Below are positions 23,277 through 30,354 of a DNA stretch of 39,257 nucleotides, one piece after another. Position 1 is the stretch's first letter. Each line of letters opens with the position of its first letter. Origin of the DNA: Treponema sp. (GTDB lineage: Bacteria; Spirochaetota; Spirochaetia; Treponematales; Breznakiellaceae); assembly GCA_031258115.1 (NCBI GenBank), contig JAIRNJ010000208.1, positions 1 to 39,257 of the forward strand, in the 5' to 3' direction. Below the pieces are notes generated by a model. It saw only the letters and a list, made by a program, of their open reading frames with translations, did not search any database and was not told the origin of the DNA. A program made the translations under genes and the position numbers.

Positions 23277-24593
23277 ATGATTTTAGGAGTACTCAATTCC
23301 GACCCGATCATAAAAAAACTTGTTGAAGACGCTTTTAGTTCCAGCACAAAGCATGAATATAATCCCCGGTTTTTTATCAGTCAAGATGAAATACTTGAAT
23401 TTCTCAATTTTGATCTTCCGGAAATTGTAATTATCAATTTTTCCGATCCGGAAATAGATATCGAGCACATTATTTCCCATATCAAGGAAGACAAGTGGAT
23501 TCTCAACTTCGGCATCATCGGCCTTTATTCCAACGAAAAAGACGAGGAAGAAGCGCTGCTCAAAAAATATATGGCCATCAATCTTCTTACCATGCTGGAC
23601 AGCTTCAGAATCCGCAGTCATCTCATGAAAAGTGTTCAGATTATCGAGCAGAACTACCAGATCATCTTCCAGCAGGAGTTCACCCGGAATCTTTTGGACG
23701 GCGCCTCGGGAGCTTTTACCATCGAAAATGACCTTTTGGCTGTTCCTCTCTTTGCGGGTATCGGCGCCACCATCCTTGCCCAGAGGGGTCTTATCAGGGC
23801 GGAAAACAAGATGCACCTTCAGCTTGCCCTGGGGGAACTCATTGTCAACGCCATTGAGCACGGGAACTGCGGCATTACCTACGAAGAAAAAACCATCGGC
23901 ATGGAAAATGGTCTTTCGGTGGTGGATCTGGTTGCCCTCAAATGCAAGGATCCCCTAATCCGCGGGAAAAAGGTGGAATTTCAGTGGGAAATACAGAATG
24001 ATAAATGTGTCTTTATTATCCGGGATGAGGGGAAGGGTTTCGATGTAAAAGCCCACCTCAAAAAGATTGCAAAACAGGACATGATGAGCCTTCACGGCCG
24101 GGGCATCAGAATGGCGAGTCTTTTTTCAAGCAGTCTTAGTTACAATGACAAGGGAAACCAGGTAACCCTGGAGGTTCTGCATGAGGTTGATGTAGAGCAT
24201 GAAGTTCCTGTCGGTTTTTCAAAGGAAGAAGTGGTGACTGTCAAGCGGGGAGATATAGTTCTCCGGGAAGACGAGCCCTCCGATTATATTTACTATATCG
24301 CTGCCGGTACATATTCGGTGTTTCATAACCTGAAGAAAGTAGGTTCCCTTTCTCCCCAGGATATCTTCATGGGTGAGATGGCGTTCCTTCTGAATCAGCG
24401 CAGAAGCGCTTCCGTGAGGGCCGACGGGCCGGGTAAACTTATACTTATTACCCGCAAGGCTTTTGTTTCCATTGTCCGGGAATATCCGCACTACGGGATC
24501 TTCCTGTCAAAATTGCTGGCAAAACGGCTTGTCCGCAGCAACGATCAGAATGCTACGCTTATCGGAAAACTCAATGAAAAAAGTAACGATTAG
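23277..24593 (+). CDS. Three-domain signalling protein: pseudo-receiver, HATPase, cNMP-binding
   Basis: A 438-aa cytoplasmic protein with an unusual order. Residues 1-120 look like a response-regulator receiver (start LGVLNSDPIIKKLVEDAF, later LPEIVIINFSDPEID), but the phospho-acceptor Asp position appears to be Asn. Residues about 165-305 are a GHKL ATPase of the RsbW/SpoIIAB kind, with N box LGELIVNAIEHGN, G1 box DEGKGFD and G2 HGRGIRMASL. Residues about 320-425 are a cyclic-nucleotide-binding beta-roll with the phosphate cassette MGEMAFLLNQRRSASV. It may phosphorylate or sequester a partner in response to a nucleotide (inference). AAGAAGG precedes the start; a small gene follows by 9 nt. 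Confidence 0.85.
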   Translation: MILGVLNSDPIIKKLVEDAFSSSTKHEYNPRFFISQDEILEFLNFDLPEIVIINFSDPEIDIEHIISHIKEDKWILNFGIIGLYSNEKDEEEALLKKYMAINLLTMLDSFRIRSHLMKSVQIIEQNYQIIFQQEFTRNLLDGASGAFTIENDLLAVPLFAGIGATILAQRGLIRAENKMHLQLALGELIVNAIEHGNCGITYEEKTIGMENGLSVVDLVALKCKDPLIRGKKVEFQWEIQNDKCVFIIRDEGKGFDVKAHLKKIAKQDMMSLHGRGIRMASLFSSSLSYNDKGNQVTLEVLHEVDVEHEVPVGFSKEEVVTVKRGDIVLREDEPSDYIYYIAAGTYSVFHNLKKVGSLSPQDIFMGEMAFLLNQRRSASVRADGPGKLILITRKAFVSIVREYPHYGIFLSKLLAKRLVRSNDQNATLIGKLNEKSND

Positions 24594-24602
24594 GGGGAAA
24601 AG

Positions 24603-24887
24603 ATGGCAACCGTTGAAGAATTGAGAGAAACACTGGAGGCATTATCAAACAAAATTGCTTCTGCGGGAGAAGGAGCAGTGGTGGAACTGGACACTGTCAG
24701 TAAACTTGCTGCCGAAGCCGGCAGTTTGGGCATGAAGGCGGGAAAGCAGTTGTTGGACAATCTGGCTGCTTCTCTGCAGTCTGTAAAAGACGGCAAGTCT
24801 CATGCCGATAGCATACAGGTGAGGATTACCGCTCTGGACTTTTATCTAAACAAGATCAAGGGTGGCTCAGGCGAAGAAGAGCTGTAA
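24603..24887 (+). CDS. Small helical protein, likely partner of the signalling protein
   Basis: A 94-aa protein with no recognised family. It is predicted to be almost fully alpha-helical, with heptad-like stretches (VEELRETLEALSNKIASAG, LLDNLAASLQSVKDG) and an acidic tail GSGEEEL. AGGGGGAAAAG precedes the ATG. It starts 9 nt after the three-domain protein, and an intrinsic terminator follows, so the two form one unit. It could be the phosphorylation or binding target of the HATPase domain, but no phospho-site motif is evident. Confidence 0.72.
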   Translation: MATVEELRETLEALSNKIASAGEGAVVELDTVSKLAAEAGSLGMKAGKQLLDNLAASLQSVKDGKSHADSIQVRITALDFYLNKIKGGSGEEEL

Positions 24888-24893
24888 TTCCCC

Positions 24894-24910
24894 AAAGCCT
24901 GCGGCTTTTT
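24894..24910 (+). terminator. Intrinsic terminator after the small helical gene
   Basis: AAAGCC-TGC-GGCTTTTT: a 6-bp stem with a 3-nt loop and a T-run, 7 nt after the TAA. It separates the signalling unit from ddl, which therefore needs its own promoter. A palindrome GATCC-GGCA-GGATC follows at 24921-24934; its reverse complement recurs at 30207-30220. Confidence 0.7.
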
Positions 24911-24961
24911 AAAATTCAGCGATCCGGCAGGATCATGATTAAAGATATATAGTGATTCAAT

Positions 24962-26029
24962 ATGGAAAAAAAGGTCAAGGTTTGTATACTCTTTGGGGGG
25001 AAATCGGCGGAACACGAAGTGTCCCTTCAATCGGCAAAAAACATTTATGAGGCCCTGGACAGGAACAAGTATGAACCTGTGCTGGTGGGAATTACCAAGG
25101 TGGGGAGCTGGGTGCGGGGAGAGGTTTCGCAGTTTCTCCTGAATGCCGAAGATCCGGGCAGGATAAAGCTTATTGAAAATGGAGAGCCGGTGTCCCTTAT
25201 TTCGGACAAGGCCCCGCCGGTGGATGTGGTTTTTCCTATCCTTCACGGCCCCTTTGGGGAAGACGGCACAGTGCAGGGGCTGCTCAAGCTGGCCGGGCTT
25301 CCCTTTGTAGGTTCATCGGTACTCGGTTCCGCCGCAGGCATGGACAAGGATGTGATGAAACGGCTCCTCCGGGATGCGCGCATCCCCATCGGCATGTACC
25401 GGGTTCTGCAATCCCATGAAAAGTTTCCTTCCTATGGGGAAGTAAGCGCCGAACTGGGGGAGATTCTCTTTATAAAACCCGCCAATATGGGGTCTTCTGT
25501 GGGTGTTTCCAAGGTTCATAACAGGGAAGAGTACCATGCCGCTTTGGAAAATGCCTTCCGCTATGATACCAAACTGGTCATAGAAGAATTCATAAAAGGC
25601 CGCGAGATTGAATGTTCGATTTTGGGAAACGAAGAGGCAATAGCCAGCCTTCCCGGCGAGATCCTTGCAAGCCACGAGTTCTACTCTTACGAGGCTAAGT
25701 ATCTTGATGAAAAGGGAGCGGTTCTCAAAATTCCCGCCGATCTGCCTCCGGAAATCGTAAAGGAAGTGCAGGATCTGGCGGTAAAGACTTTCCATACCCT
25801 CTGCTGCGAGGGCCTCTCCAGGGTGGATTTCTTTGTCCGGGAGGAAGGAAGCGCCAGGGTTATCGTGAACGAGATTAACACCATGCCGGGCTTTACCCGG
25901 ATCAGCATGTATCCCAAACTCTGGGAAGCCAGCGGCATTTCCTATTCCGAACTAATCGACCGCCTTATTCAGCTTGCCCTGCAGCGCTTTGCGAAAGAAA
26001 ACAAACTGAAAACCAGTTATCTGAATTAG
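24962..26029 (+). CDS. ddl: D-alanine--D-alanine ligase
   Basis: A 355-aa ATP-grasp enzyme that joins two D-alanines for peptidoglycan precursor synthesis in the cytoplasm. Signatures are VCILFGGKSAEHEVSLQSA at the N-terminus, PILHGPFGEDGTVQG, the ATP-binding FIKPANMGSSVGVSKV, EFYSYEAKY and the metal-binding INTMPGFTRISMYP. Length fits the family. There is no Shine-Dalgarno. A TATAGT (24948-24953) ends 8 nt before the ATG, so the transcript leader is probably only a few bases; no good -35 is seen. The stop codon TAG lies inside the direct repeat that borders the structured element downstream. It is not linked to mur or fts genes here. Confidence 0.93.
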   Translation: MEKKVKVCILFGGKSAEHEVSLQSAKNIYEALDRNKYEPVLVGITKVGSWVRGEVSQFLLNAEDPGRIKLIENGEPVSLISDKAPPVDVVFPILHGPFGEDGTVQGLLKLAGLPFVGSSVLGSAAGMDKDVMKRLLRDARIPIGMYRVLQSHEKFPSYGEVSAELGEILFIKPANMGSSVGVSKVHNREEYHAALENAFRYDTKLVIEEFIKGREIECSILGNEEAIASLPGEILASHEFYSYEAKYLDEKGAVLKIPADLPPEIVKEVQDLAVKTFHTLCCEGLSRVDFFVREEGSARVIVNEINTMPGFTRISMYPKLWEASGISYSELIDRLIQLALQRFAKENKLKTSYLN

Positions 26030-26159
26030 TGTCTGTCCACAAAGCCGGTTACTTTGCGGACAGACCTTGCATTTGCATGCGCAAATGCGGTTTTTAAGGT
26101 AGTCGCGGCATAAATGCCGAGTCTATAATGTGTCTACATTATAGACAGACTCGAATTAG
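26023..26159. mobile_element. MITE-like structured repeat (copy 2, long form)
   Basis: A segment of about 120 nt is bounded by direct repeats GAATTAG (26023-26029 and 26153-26159). Its ends carry inverted GTCTGTC (26031-26037) and GACAGAC (26144-26150). Inside are four successive hairpins. They are GTCTGTCC-A-CAAAG/CTTTG-C-GGACAGAC (26031-26065), GCATTTGC/GCAAATGC plus a T-run (26069-26095), CGGCAT/ATGCCG (26106-26119) and GTCTATAATG/CATTATAGAC (26121-26146). The first 34 nt recur at 13111-13144. No ORF is inside, so any movement would need enzymes from elsewhere. A 10-nt palindrome CCGGCGCCGG follows at 26163-26172. Confidence 0.6.
26069..26095 (+). terminator. Intrinsic terminator after ddl
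   Basis: An 8-bp stem GCATTTGC/GCAAATGC with loop ATGC is followed by GG and five T. It sits inside the structured element, 40 nt after the ddl stop. Confidence 0.6.
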
Positions 26160-26194
26160 CGGCCGGCGCCGGTAGTTTATACTTCCGGCACACC

Positions 26195-26611
26195 TTAGCT
26201 TTCCGGTTCGGCGGAGGATACCGGCTTTAGGCCCGGAAGATCCCACTCGGCGGGAATCCTGGTAGGCATGCCTCTGGAATCCACGAAGGCCCAGGTAACT
26301 TTTGCGCTGATCAGCAGATCTTCCCCCCGCCAAATCTCCTGGGCCACCGTTCCCGATACGGCACCCTTTTTGATCGCCCAGGTTTTTATGAGTAACTCTT
26401 CGTCGGTAACGGCGGATTTTTTGTAATCAATCTCTATCCGGGCTATATAAACCCCGTAACCGGCCTTGAATGCGGCCGGGTAATCGAAACCCACATCCTT
26501 GAGGTATTCATAACGGGCATATTCCAGATAGTTAAGATAGTTGGCGTTATTCACATGACCGTAACTGTCGCACTCATAGGTACGGACTCTCAATGTGCAT
26601 TGACTAATCAT
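26195..26611 (-). CDS. Hotdog-fold acyl-CoA thioesterase (YbgC/4HBT-like)
   Basis: A 138-aa single hotdog-domain protein that should hydrolyse acyl thioesters (acyl-CoA or acyl-ACP). The motif YECDSYGHVNNANYLNYLEYARYEY carries the family Asp and the helix; RIEIDYKKSAV and VTWAFVDSRGMPTRIP follow as expected. It normally works as a tetramer in the cytoplasm. It has no Shine-Dalgarno. A very good promoter ends 6 nt before its ATG, so the mRNA is probably leaderless. It is a single-gene unit beyond the trxB operon and converges on ddl. Confidence 0.88.
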   Translation of the reverse strand: MISQCTLRVRTYECDSYGHVNNANYLNYLEYARYEYLKDVGFDYPAAFKAGYGVYIARIEIDYKKSAVTDEELLIKTWAIKKGAVSGTVAQEIWRGEDLLISAKVTWAFVDSRGMPTRIPAEWDLPGLKPVSSAEPES

Positions 26612-26617
26612 ACATGT

Positions 26618-26646
26618 AGTATATCTGGTGATAGGCTGCGTGGCAA
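26618..26646 (-). promoter_or_regulatory. Near-consensus leaderless promoter of the hotdog thioesterase
   Basis: On the minus strand TTGCCA (26641-26646), exactly 17 nt, then TATACT (26618-26623), each 5 of 6 to consensus. Only 6 nt separate the -10 from the ATG at 26609-26611, which places the transcription start at the start codon. Confidence 0.75.
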
Positions 26647-26704
26647 TGAACCGCCTTCCATGAGCAATGCAAATGAATTTTAAGGCATTTCCCCCGCGGG
26701 GGCT

Positions 26705-27565
26705 TTAATCCTTGAAGTAGGCGATACGATAGTCTGCCGTGGATCTGAAACCGATGCGGCTGTAAACCCGGCGGGCCGCGGCGTTGCGTTTCTTTACAAA
26801 GAGGGAAATTCCCCAGCCCTGTTTGAAAAGGTTTAAGGAAAATTCTGCGCACATCCGCCGGGCGATGCCCAGGCCCCGGAAATCGGGATGCACATACACC
26901 CCCCCAATCTGGCAGCGGGTAAAAGAAACGGCGCTTGTGTTGATCTTCCCCACAAGCCGGCCCCGGTAATCCGCCGCCATGATCCGTTCATGTTTTACTA
27001 TCTGTTCCAGATTGAGGCGGCAGGTGGCCGGATTGAATTGGGAAAAGGAAGGAAGCACTTCTTCCCTGTCGTAGGCTGCCTGTAATTCAAAGAGGGCGTC
27101 CATGTCGGTGATGTCCGGGGCACGGATGATCAGTCCCGGCGGCCCGGCGGAGAGGTTTTCCCTGTCAGGCGGATTGTCCAGTTCCATAAGGTCATAGTCG
27201 AGACTTTCGTTAATATCATAGCCGAGGGCGCTCATGCCCTGTTCCAGGGAAAATTCCTCCTGAGCCAGGCCCTGTATCGAATGGATATGCACCTTAAAAA
27301 GGAAACGGCTTAAGAATTTCGGCAGAGGCGTGTCCAGGTTTCCGTTAAAGACCGGGAAGAGGGACTGTTTCCAGTGGATCAGCAGGGCATTAAAATGTCC
27401 CGCTTCATCCAGAGCCCATACATGATTCCCCCGTTCTCCCCGGCGGAGGAAACGGCTGGAAGCCCCGACACAGAACTTCTCCCTGTTCCGTAGTATTGAT
27501 TCAGCCGCCGGAGCTTCCCTGTCCCCGATCCTGCGCCAACGCTGTCTTCCGGCGGTTTTATTCAT
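26705..27565 (-). CDS. GNAT-family N-acetyltransferase, two-domain
   Basis: A 286-aa protein whose C-terminal half (about residues 150-286) is a GNAT acetyltransferase: IGGVYVHPDFRGLGIARRM holds the acetyl-CoA motif A, and FVKKRNAAARRVYSRIGFR is motif B. The N-terminal half (RWRRIGDREAPAAESILRNREKF...) is a separate module that I cannot name. Substrate unknown. The ATG at 27565 overlaps the GH3 stop by 8 nt and has GGGGGA upstream; the track's GTG start 9 codons earlier is less likely. It ends the trxB-GH3-GNAT operon. Confidence 0.83.
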   Translation of the reverse strand: MNKTAGRQRWRRIGDREAPAAESILRNREKFCVGASSRFLRRGERGNHVWALDEAGHFNALLIHWKQSLFPVFNGNLDTPLPKFLSRFLFKVHIHSIQGLAQEEFSLEQGMSALGYDINESLDYDLMELDNPPDRENLSAGPPGLIIRAPDITDMDALFELQAAYDREEVLPSFSQFNPATCRLNLEQIVKHERIMAADYRGRLVGKINTSAVSFTRCQIGGVYVHPDFRGLGIARRMCAEFSLNLFKQGWGISLFVKKRNAAARRVYSRIGFRSTADYRIAYFKD

Positions 27566-29198
27566 AGGGAAGCTTCCCCCGGCCGGGGACACGGCCCAGA
27601 ATGACGGAAAAGCCCGCTACAAAGGATTCCGGGGCATAGCTGTAGACTGCAAGAACCGCATCCACCCAGGAGACCTGCTCCAGATATACAGGATTTAAGA
27701 TCGAAAGAACGATGATCCGTTTTTTAAGAGGTTCAAGACTCTTTAACATGGGAAGGTCTGTCCCGTCGGAAAGACAGAAGATGATGGTATCGGCGTTGCG
27801 GGCATAGGAGACAAGTTCCGAAGTTCCCCGCGATGAGGAATACCGGTAGGAAACGGCTCCGGGGAAGGCTCTTCTTCCTGCCTGGAAAAAGTCTTCATAC
27901 CGGCCGGCCAGCAGTACCCTGCCCGCTTCTTCGGTGTTCGTGGGGATCGCCGCGGACTTTATCACGGTAACGCTCCGGGCCGCCAGATCCAGGAAAAAGG
28001 CCGAACCGTTTGGATCGGGAAGCTCGTCCTCAATTTTTTTCAGATCCGGTACGGGGGGAACCGAAGTCTCTCCCCGCAGATATTGAAGCTTTAGTTTCAG
28101 CGTCCGGCGGCATGCATCCCTCACGCGATCGCGGAAGGCTTCATCGGTTTTCATGGCCTCCCGCAGGGTCGTCCACACAGGATCGGAGAGACTGGGGGTC
28201 TTGGACAGCATGATTACATCGTTTCCCGCCATAAGGGCCTGCCGCGCCGCCATGGAGAGGCTTCCCGCCCAGGTGGTAGCTCCGTTCATCATGAGATCAT
28301 CGGTGATGATGATGCCTTTAAAACCTATCCGTTCCCTCAGTACCTCGTCCAGGAAGTATGATGAAAGGGAGGCCGGCGCATCGGCAGCCTGTGTATTTGG
28401 AAAGGAAAGGTGACCGCTCATCACCGCTGGAAGTCCTTCCTTCGCCATTATCCGGTAGGGGCTCAGTTCCCTGTCCCAGAGCACTTCAAAGCTTGCGCCG
28501 ATCCGGGGCAGTACCCCATGGGAATCCAGGCCCGTATCCCCGTGGCCGGGATAATGTTTGGCGGTGGGAATTACCCCGGCGGCCTGCTGCCCTTTCATAA
28601 AGGCGGCCCCCAGAATTCCTGTCCGTACCGGATCGCTCCCAAAGGCCCTCGTCCCGATAAGAGTAGATTCCCTGTTGGTAAAGAGATCCACCGTGGGCGC
28701 AAAGTTCATGTTGATTCCCAGGAGCGCCAGTTCCTTTGCTATATAGTAACCGGAAAGGTACGCGTCCCTGGGGACGCCGGAGGCCCCTATGGCCATGTTT
28801 CCCGGAGTTTCGCTGGTGCTGCCCTTTACATGGCGTATCCAGCCCCCTTCCTGATCGGTAGCCACAAGGAGAGGTATGCCGTAAGCTCCCGCGAGGCTGG
28901 CCTTTTGCAGTTCTCCCACCGTTTGGGCAAGACGCCGGGTATCTCCGGTATTCCAGCCGAAGATCTTTACCCCGCCGATATGTCTATCCCTGATCCAGTC
29001 CATGATGAGGGGCGAAGGCTCCGCTCCCACCCAGCCCAGCATAAAAACCTGGGCAAGGGCTTCTTCATCGCTCATGGCGCGGGTCAGTTCAAGCGCCAGT
29101 GTTTCAGGCGGCAGGGGATCTTCAAATGAAAGCGCGGGAATTTGGGCCCGGAGGCTGGAAAACAAGCTTAAAAAAACGAGAAGTTTGACAGCCTTCAT
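27558..29198 (-). CDS. Glycoside hydrolase family 3, NagZ-like, exported
   Basis: A 546-aa GH3 enzyme, most like beta-N-acetylglucosaminidases that trim muropeptides or chitooligosaccharides. A signal peptide (MKAVKLLVFLSLFSSLRA) points to the periplasm, unlike cytoplasmic NagZ. The barrel shows VATDQEGGWIRH, the His loop AKHYPGHGDTGLDSHG (the Asp/His catalytic pair of NagZ) and the nucleophile region GIIITDDLMMNG. A C-terminal alpha/beta domain of about 150 residues follows, as in two-domain GH3 members. It starts at ATG overlapping the trxB stop (TGATG) with a weak AGGG. It may serve wall recycling or chitin/GlcNAc use. Confidence 0.9.
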   Translation of the reverse strand: MKAVKLLVFLSLFSSLRAQIPALSFEDPLPPETLALELTRAMSDEEALAQVFMLGWVGAEPSPLIMDWIRDRHIGGVKIFGWNTGDTRRLAQTVGELQKASLAGAYGIPLLVATDQEGGWIRHVKGSTSETPGNMAIGASGVPRDAYLSGYYIAKELALLGINMNFAPTVDLFTNRESTLIGTRAFGSDPVRTGILGAAFMKGQQAAGVIPTAKHYPGHGDTGLDSHGVLPRIGASFEVLWDRELSPYRIMAKEGLPAVMSGHLSFPNTQAADAPASLSSYFLDEVLRERIGFKGIIITDDLMMNGATTWAGSLSMAARQALMAGNDVIMLSKTPSLSDPVWTTLREAMKTDEAFRDRVRDACRRTLKLKLQYLRGETSVPPVPDLKKIEDELPDPNGSAFFLDLAARSVTVIKSAAIPTNTEEAGRVLLAGRYEDFFQAGRRAFPGAVSYRYSSSRGTSELVSYARNADTIIFCLSDGTDLPMLKSLEPLKKRIIVLSILNPVYLEQVSWVDAVLAVYSYAPESFVAGFSVILGRVPGRGKLPYE

Positions 29199-30178
29199 CA
29201 ATATGCGGAGCCCTTGAGTTCGTCGATATAACGGGCAGCGTTGTGGGCGGCCGAGGCTCCGTCTCCGCAGGCCGTTACCACCTGCCGGAACGTCCCGGCC
29301 CGGATATCCCCCGCGGCAAAGAGGCCGGGCAAACCGGTAGCCATATTCTGATCGGTTATGACATAGCCCGATTCGTCAAAGGCCAGACCGGAAAGCTCAT
29401 TCACTCTGAGCAAGCCTGTCTGGGGAATGGTTCCCGCAAAGATAAAGACCGCATCGGTTTCCTCTTCGTAAGAGTCTCCTCCTGAGGCCCCCCTCAAAAT
29501 AACGGAATTTACCTGTTTGGATTCTTTCCCCCGAATCTCGAGAAGTATCGTGTTGAAACGTACATCGACGGCAGGGTTTTTGAGTACCTGTTCGGCAATG
29601 GAGGACTGAGCCCGGAAACGATCCCTCCGGTGCACCAGCACGACCTTGCTTGCCAGCCGGGAAAGATAGAGGGCCTCGTCGCATGCGGCATCCCCGCCGC
29701 CGATAACAAACATCTTCTTTCCTTTGAAGAAAGGCCCATCGCAGGTAGCGCAGTAGGAAACTCCCCGGCCGAAGAATTCTTTCTCTCCGGGAACTTCCAG
29801 AAGCCGGGGTTTGGAGCCTGTTGCAAGGATAACTGCCGGGGCGCTGAGGAGTTTTCCTCCCGCCATGCCCAGAATAAAGCTGTCGCCCTCTTTTTTAAGA
29901 GAACTGACCGTATCATACACAAAGGAGGCCCCGAATTGTTCGGCCTGTTTCTGGAGATCCTGGGCAAAATCGAAGCCCGAAGGCGCCCCCTCTCCGCGGC
30001 GGAAATAACCGGGGTAGTTTTCCAGTTCACCGATGAGCAGGGCCTGGCCGCCGGGGGCAAGCTGTTCGATGATAAGTGTTTTGAGGTTTGCCCTGGCGCC
30101 GTACTGAGCCGCCGTAAGCCCCGCAGGCCCCGCGCCGATTATTATCAAATCGGCGGCTTGTGTTTGTGTATCAGCCAT
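29198..30178 (-). CDS. trxB: Thioredoxin reductase
   Basis: A 326-aa FAD flavoprotein that passes electrons from NADPH to thioredoxin. FAD motif LIIIGAGPAGLTAAQYGARA is at the N-terminus. The redox-active disulfide CATC lies in GVSYCATCDGPFF. The NADPH domain has VIGGGDAACDEAL and VHRRDRFRAQ with the arginines that favour NADPH. FAAGDIRAGTFRQVVTACGDGA closes the second FAD motif. An AGGGA site precedes the ATG. It is first in an operon with GH3 and GNAT genes, an unexpected grouping. No thioredoxin gene is in the window. Confidence 0.95.
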   Translation of the reverse strand: MADTQTQAADLIIIGAGPAGLTAAQYGARANLKTLIIEQLAPGGQALLIGELENYPGYFRRGEGAPSGFDFAQDLQKQAEQFGASFVYDTVSSLKKEGDSFILGMAGGKLLSAPAVILATGSKPRLLEVPGEKEFFGRGVSYCATCDGPFFKGKKMFVIGGGDAACDEALYLSRLASKVVLVHRRDRFRAQSSIAEQVLKNPAVDVRFNTILLEIRGKESKQVNSVILRGASGGDSYEEETDAVFIFAGTIPQTGLLRVNELSGLAFDESGYVITDQNMATGLPGLFAAGDIRAGTFRQVVTACGDGASAAHNAARYIDELKGSAY

Positions 30179-30188
30179 TTTATTCCCT

Positions 30189-30305
30189 GGCCTGTTCCAA
30201 AATTACGATCCTGCCGGATCGCGGATTATAAAAAATCCTTGATACGCGGCGGGGGTTTCATACTCCGTCCGCTTTGCGGCGGGGCTGCTTGATTTTGGAA
30301 CGGCC
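30189..30305. repeat. 117-nt segment with 14-15 nt terminal inverted repeats
   Basis: GGCCTGTTCCAAAAT (30189-30203) and ATTTTGGAACGGCC (30292-30305) are inverted copies that differ by one extra T. Between them lie the palindrome GATCCTGCCGGATC (30207-30220), a GATT/AATC stem with an A-run, and CCGC-TTT-GCGG. It fills the divergent gap between trxB and the TPR gene. It could be a miniature element or a large RNA/DNA structure; no matching direct repeats were found outside the arms. Confidence 0.55.
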
Positions 30306-30354
30306 TCCCGTACAATTCTTTTATTTCTATCATTTTAATTGTATTATTGGAATC

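Noticed and set aside
23251-23280. Nine-codon ORF (MMFEKEGKP) ending in ATGA overlap with the signalling gene
   Set aside because: No ribosome site of its own; more likely simply the leader containing the AAGAAGG of the next gene.
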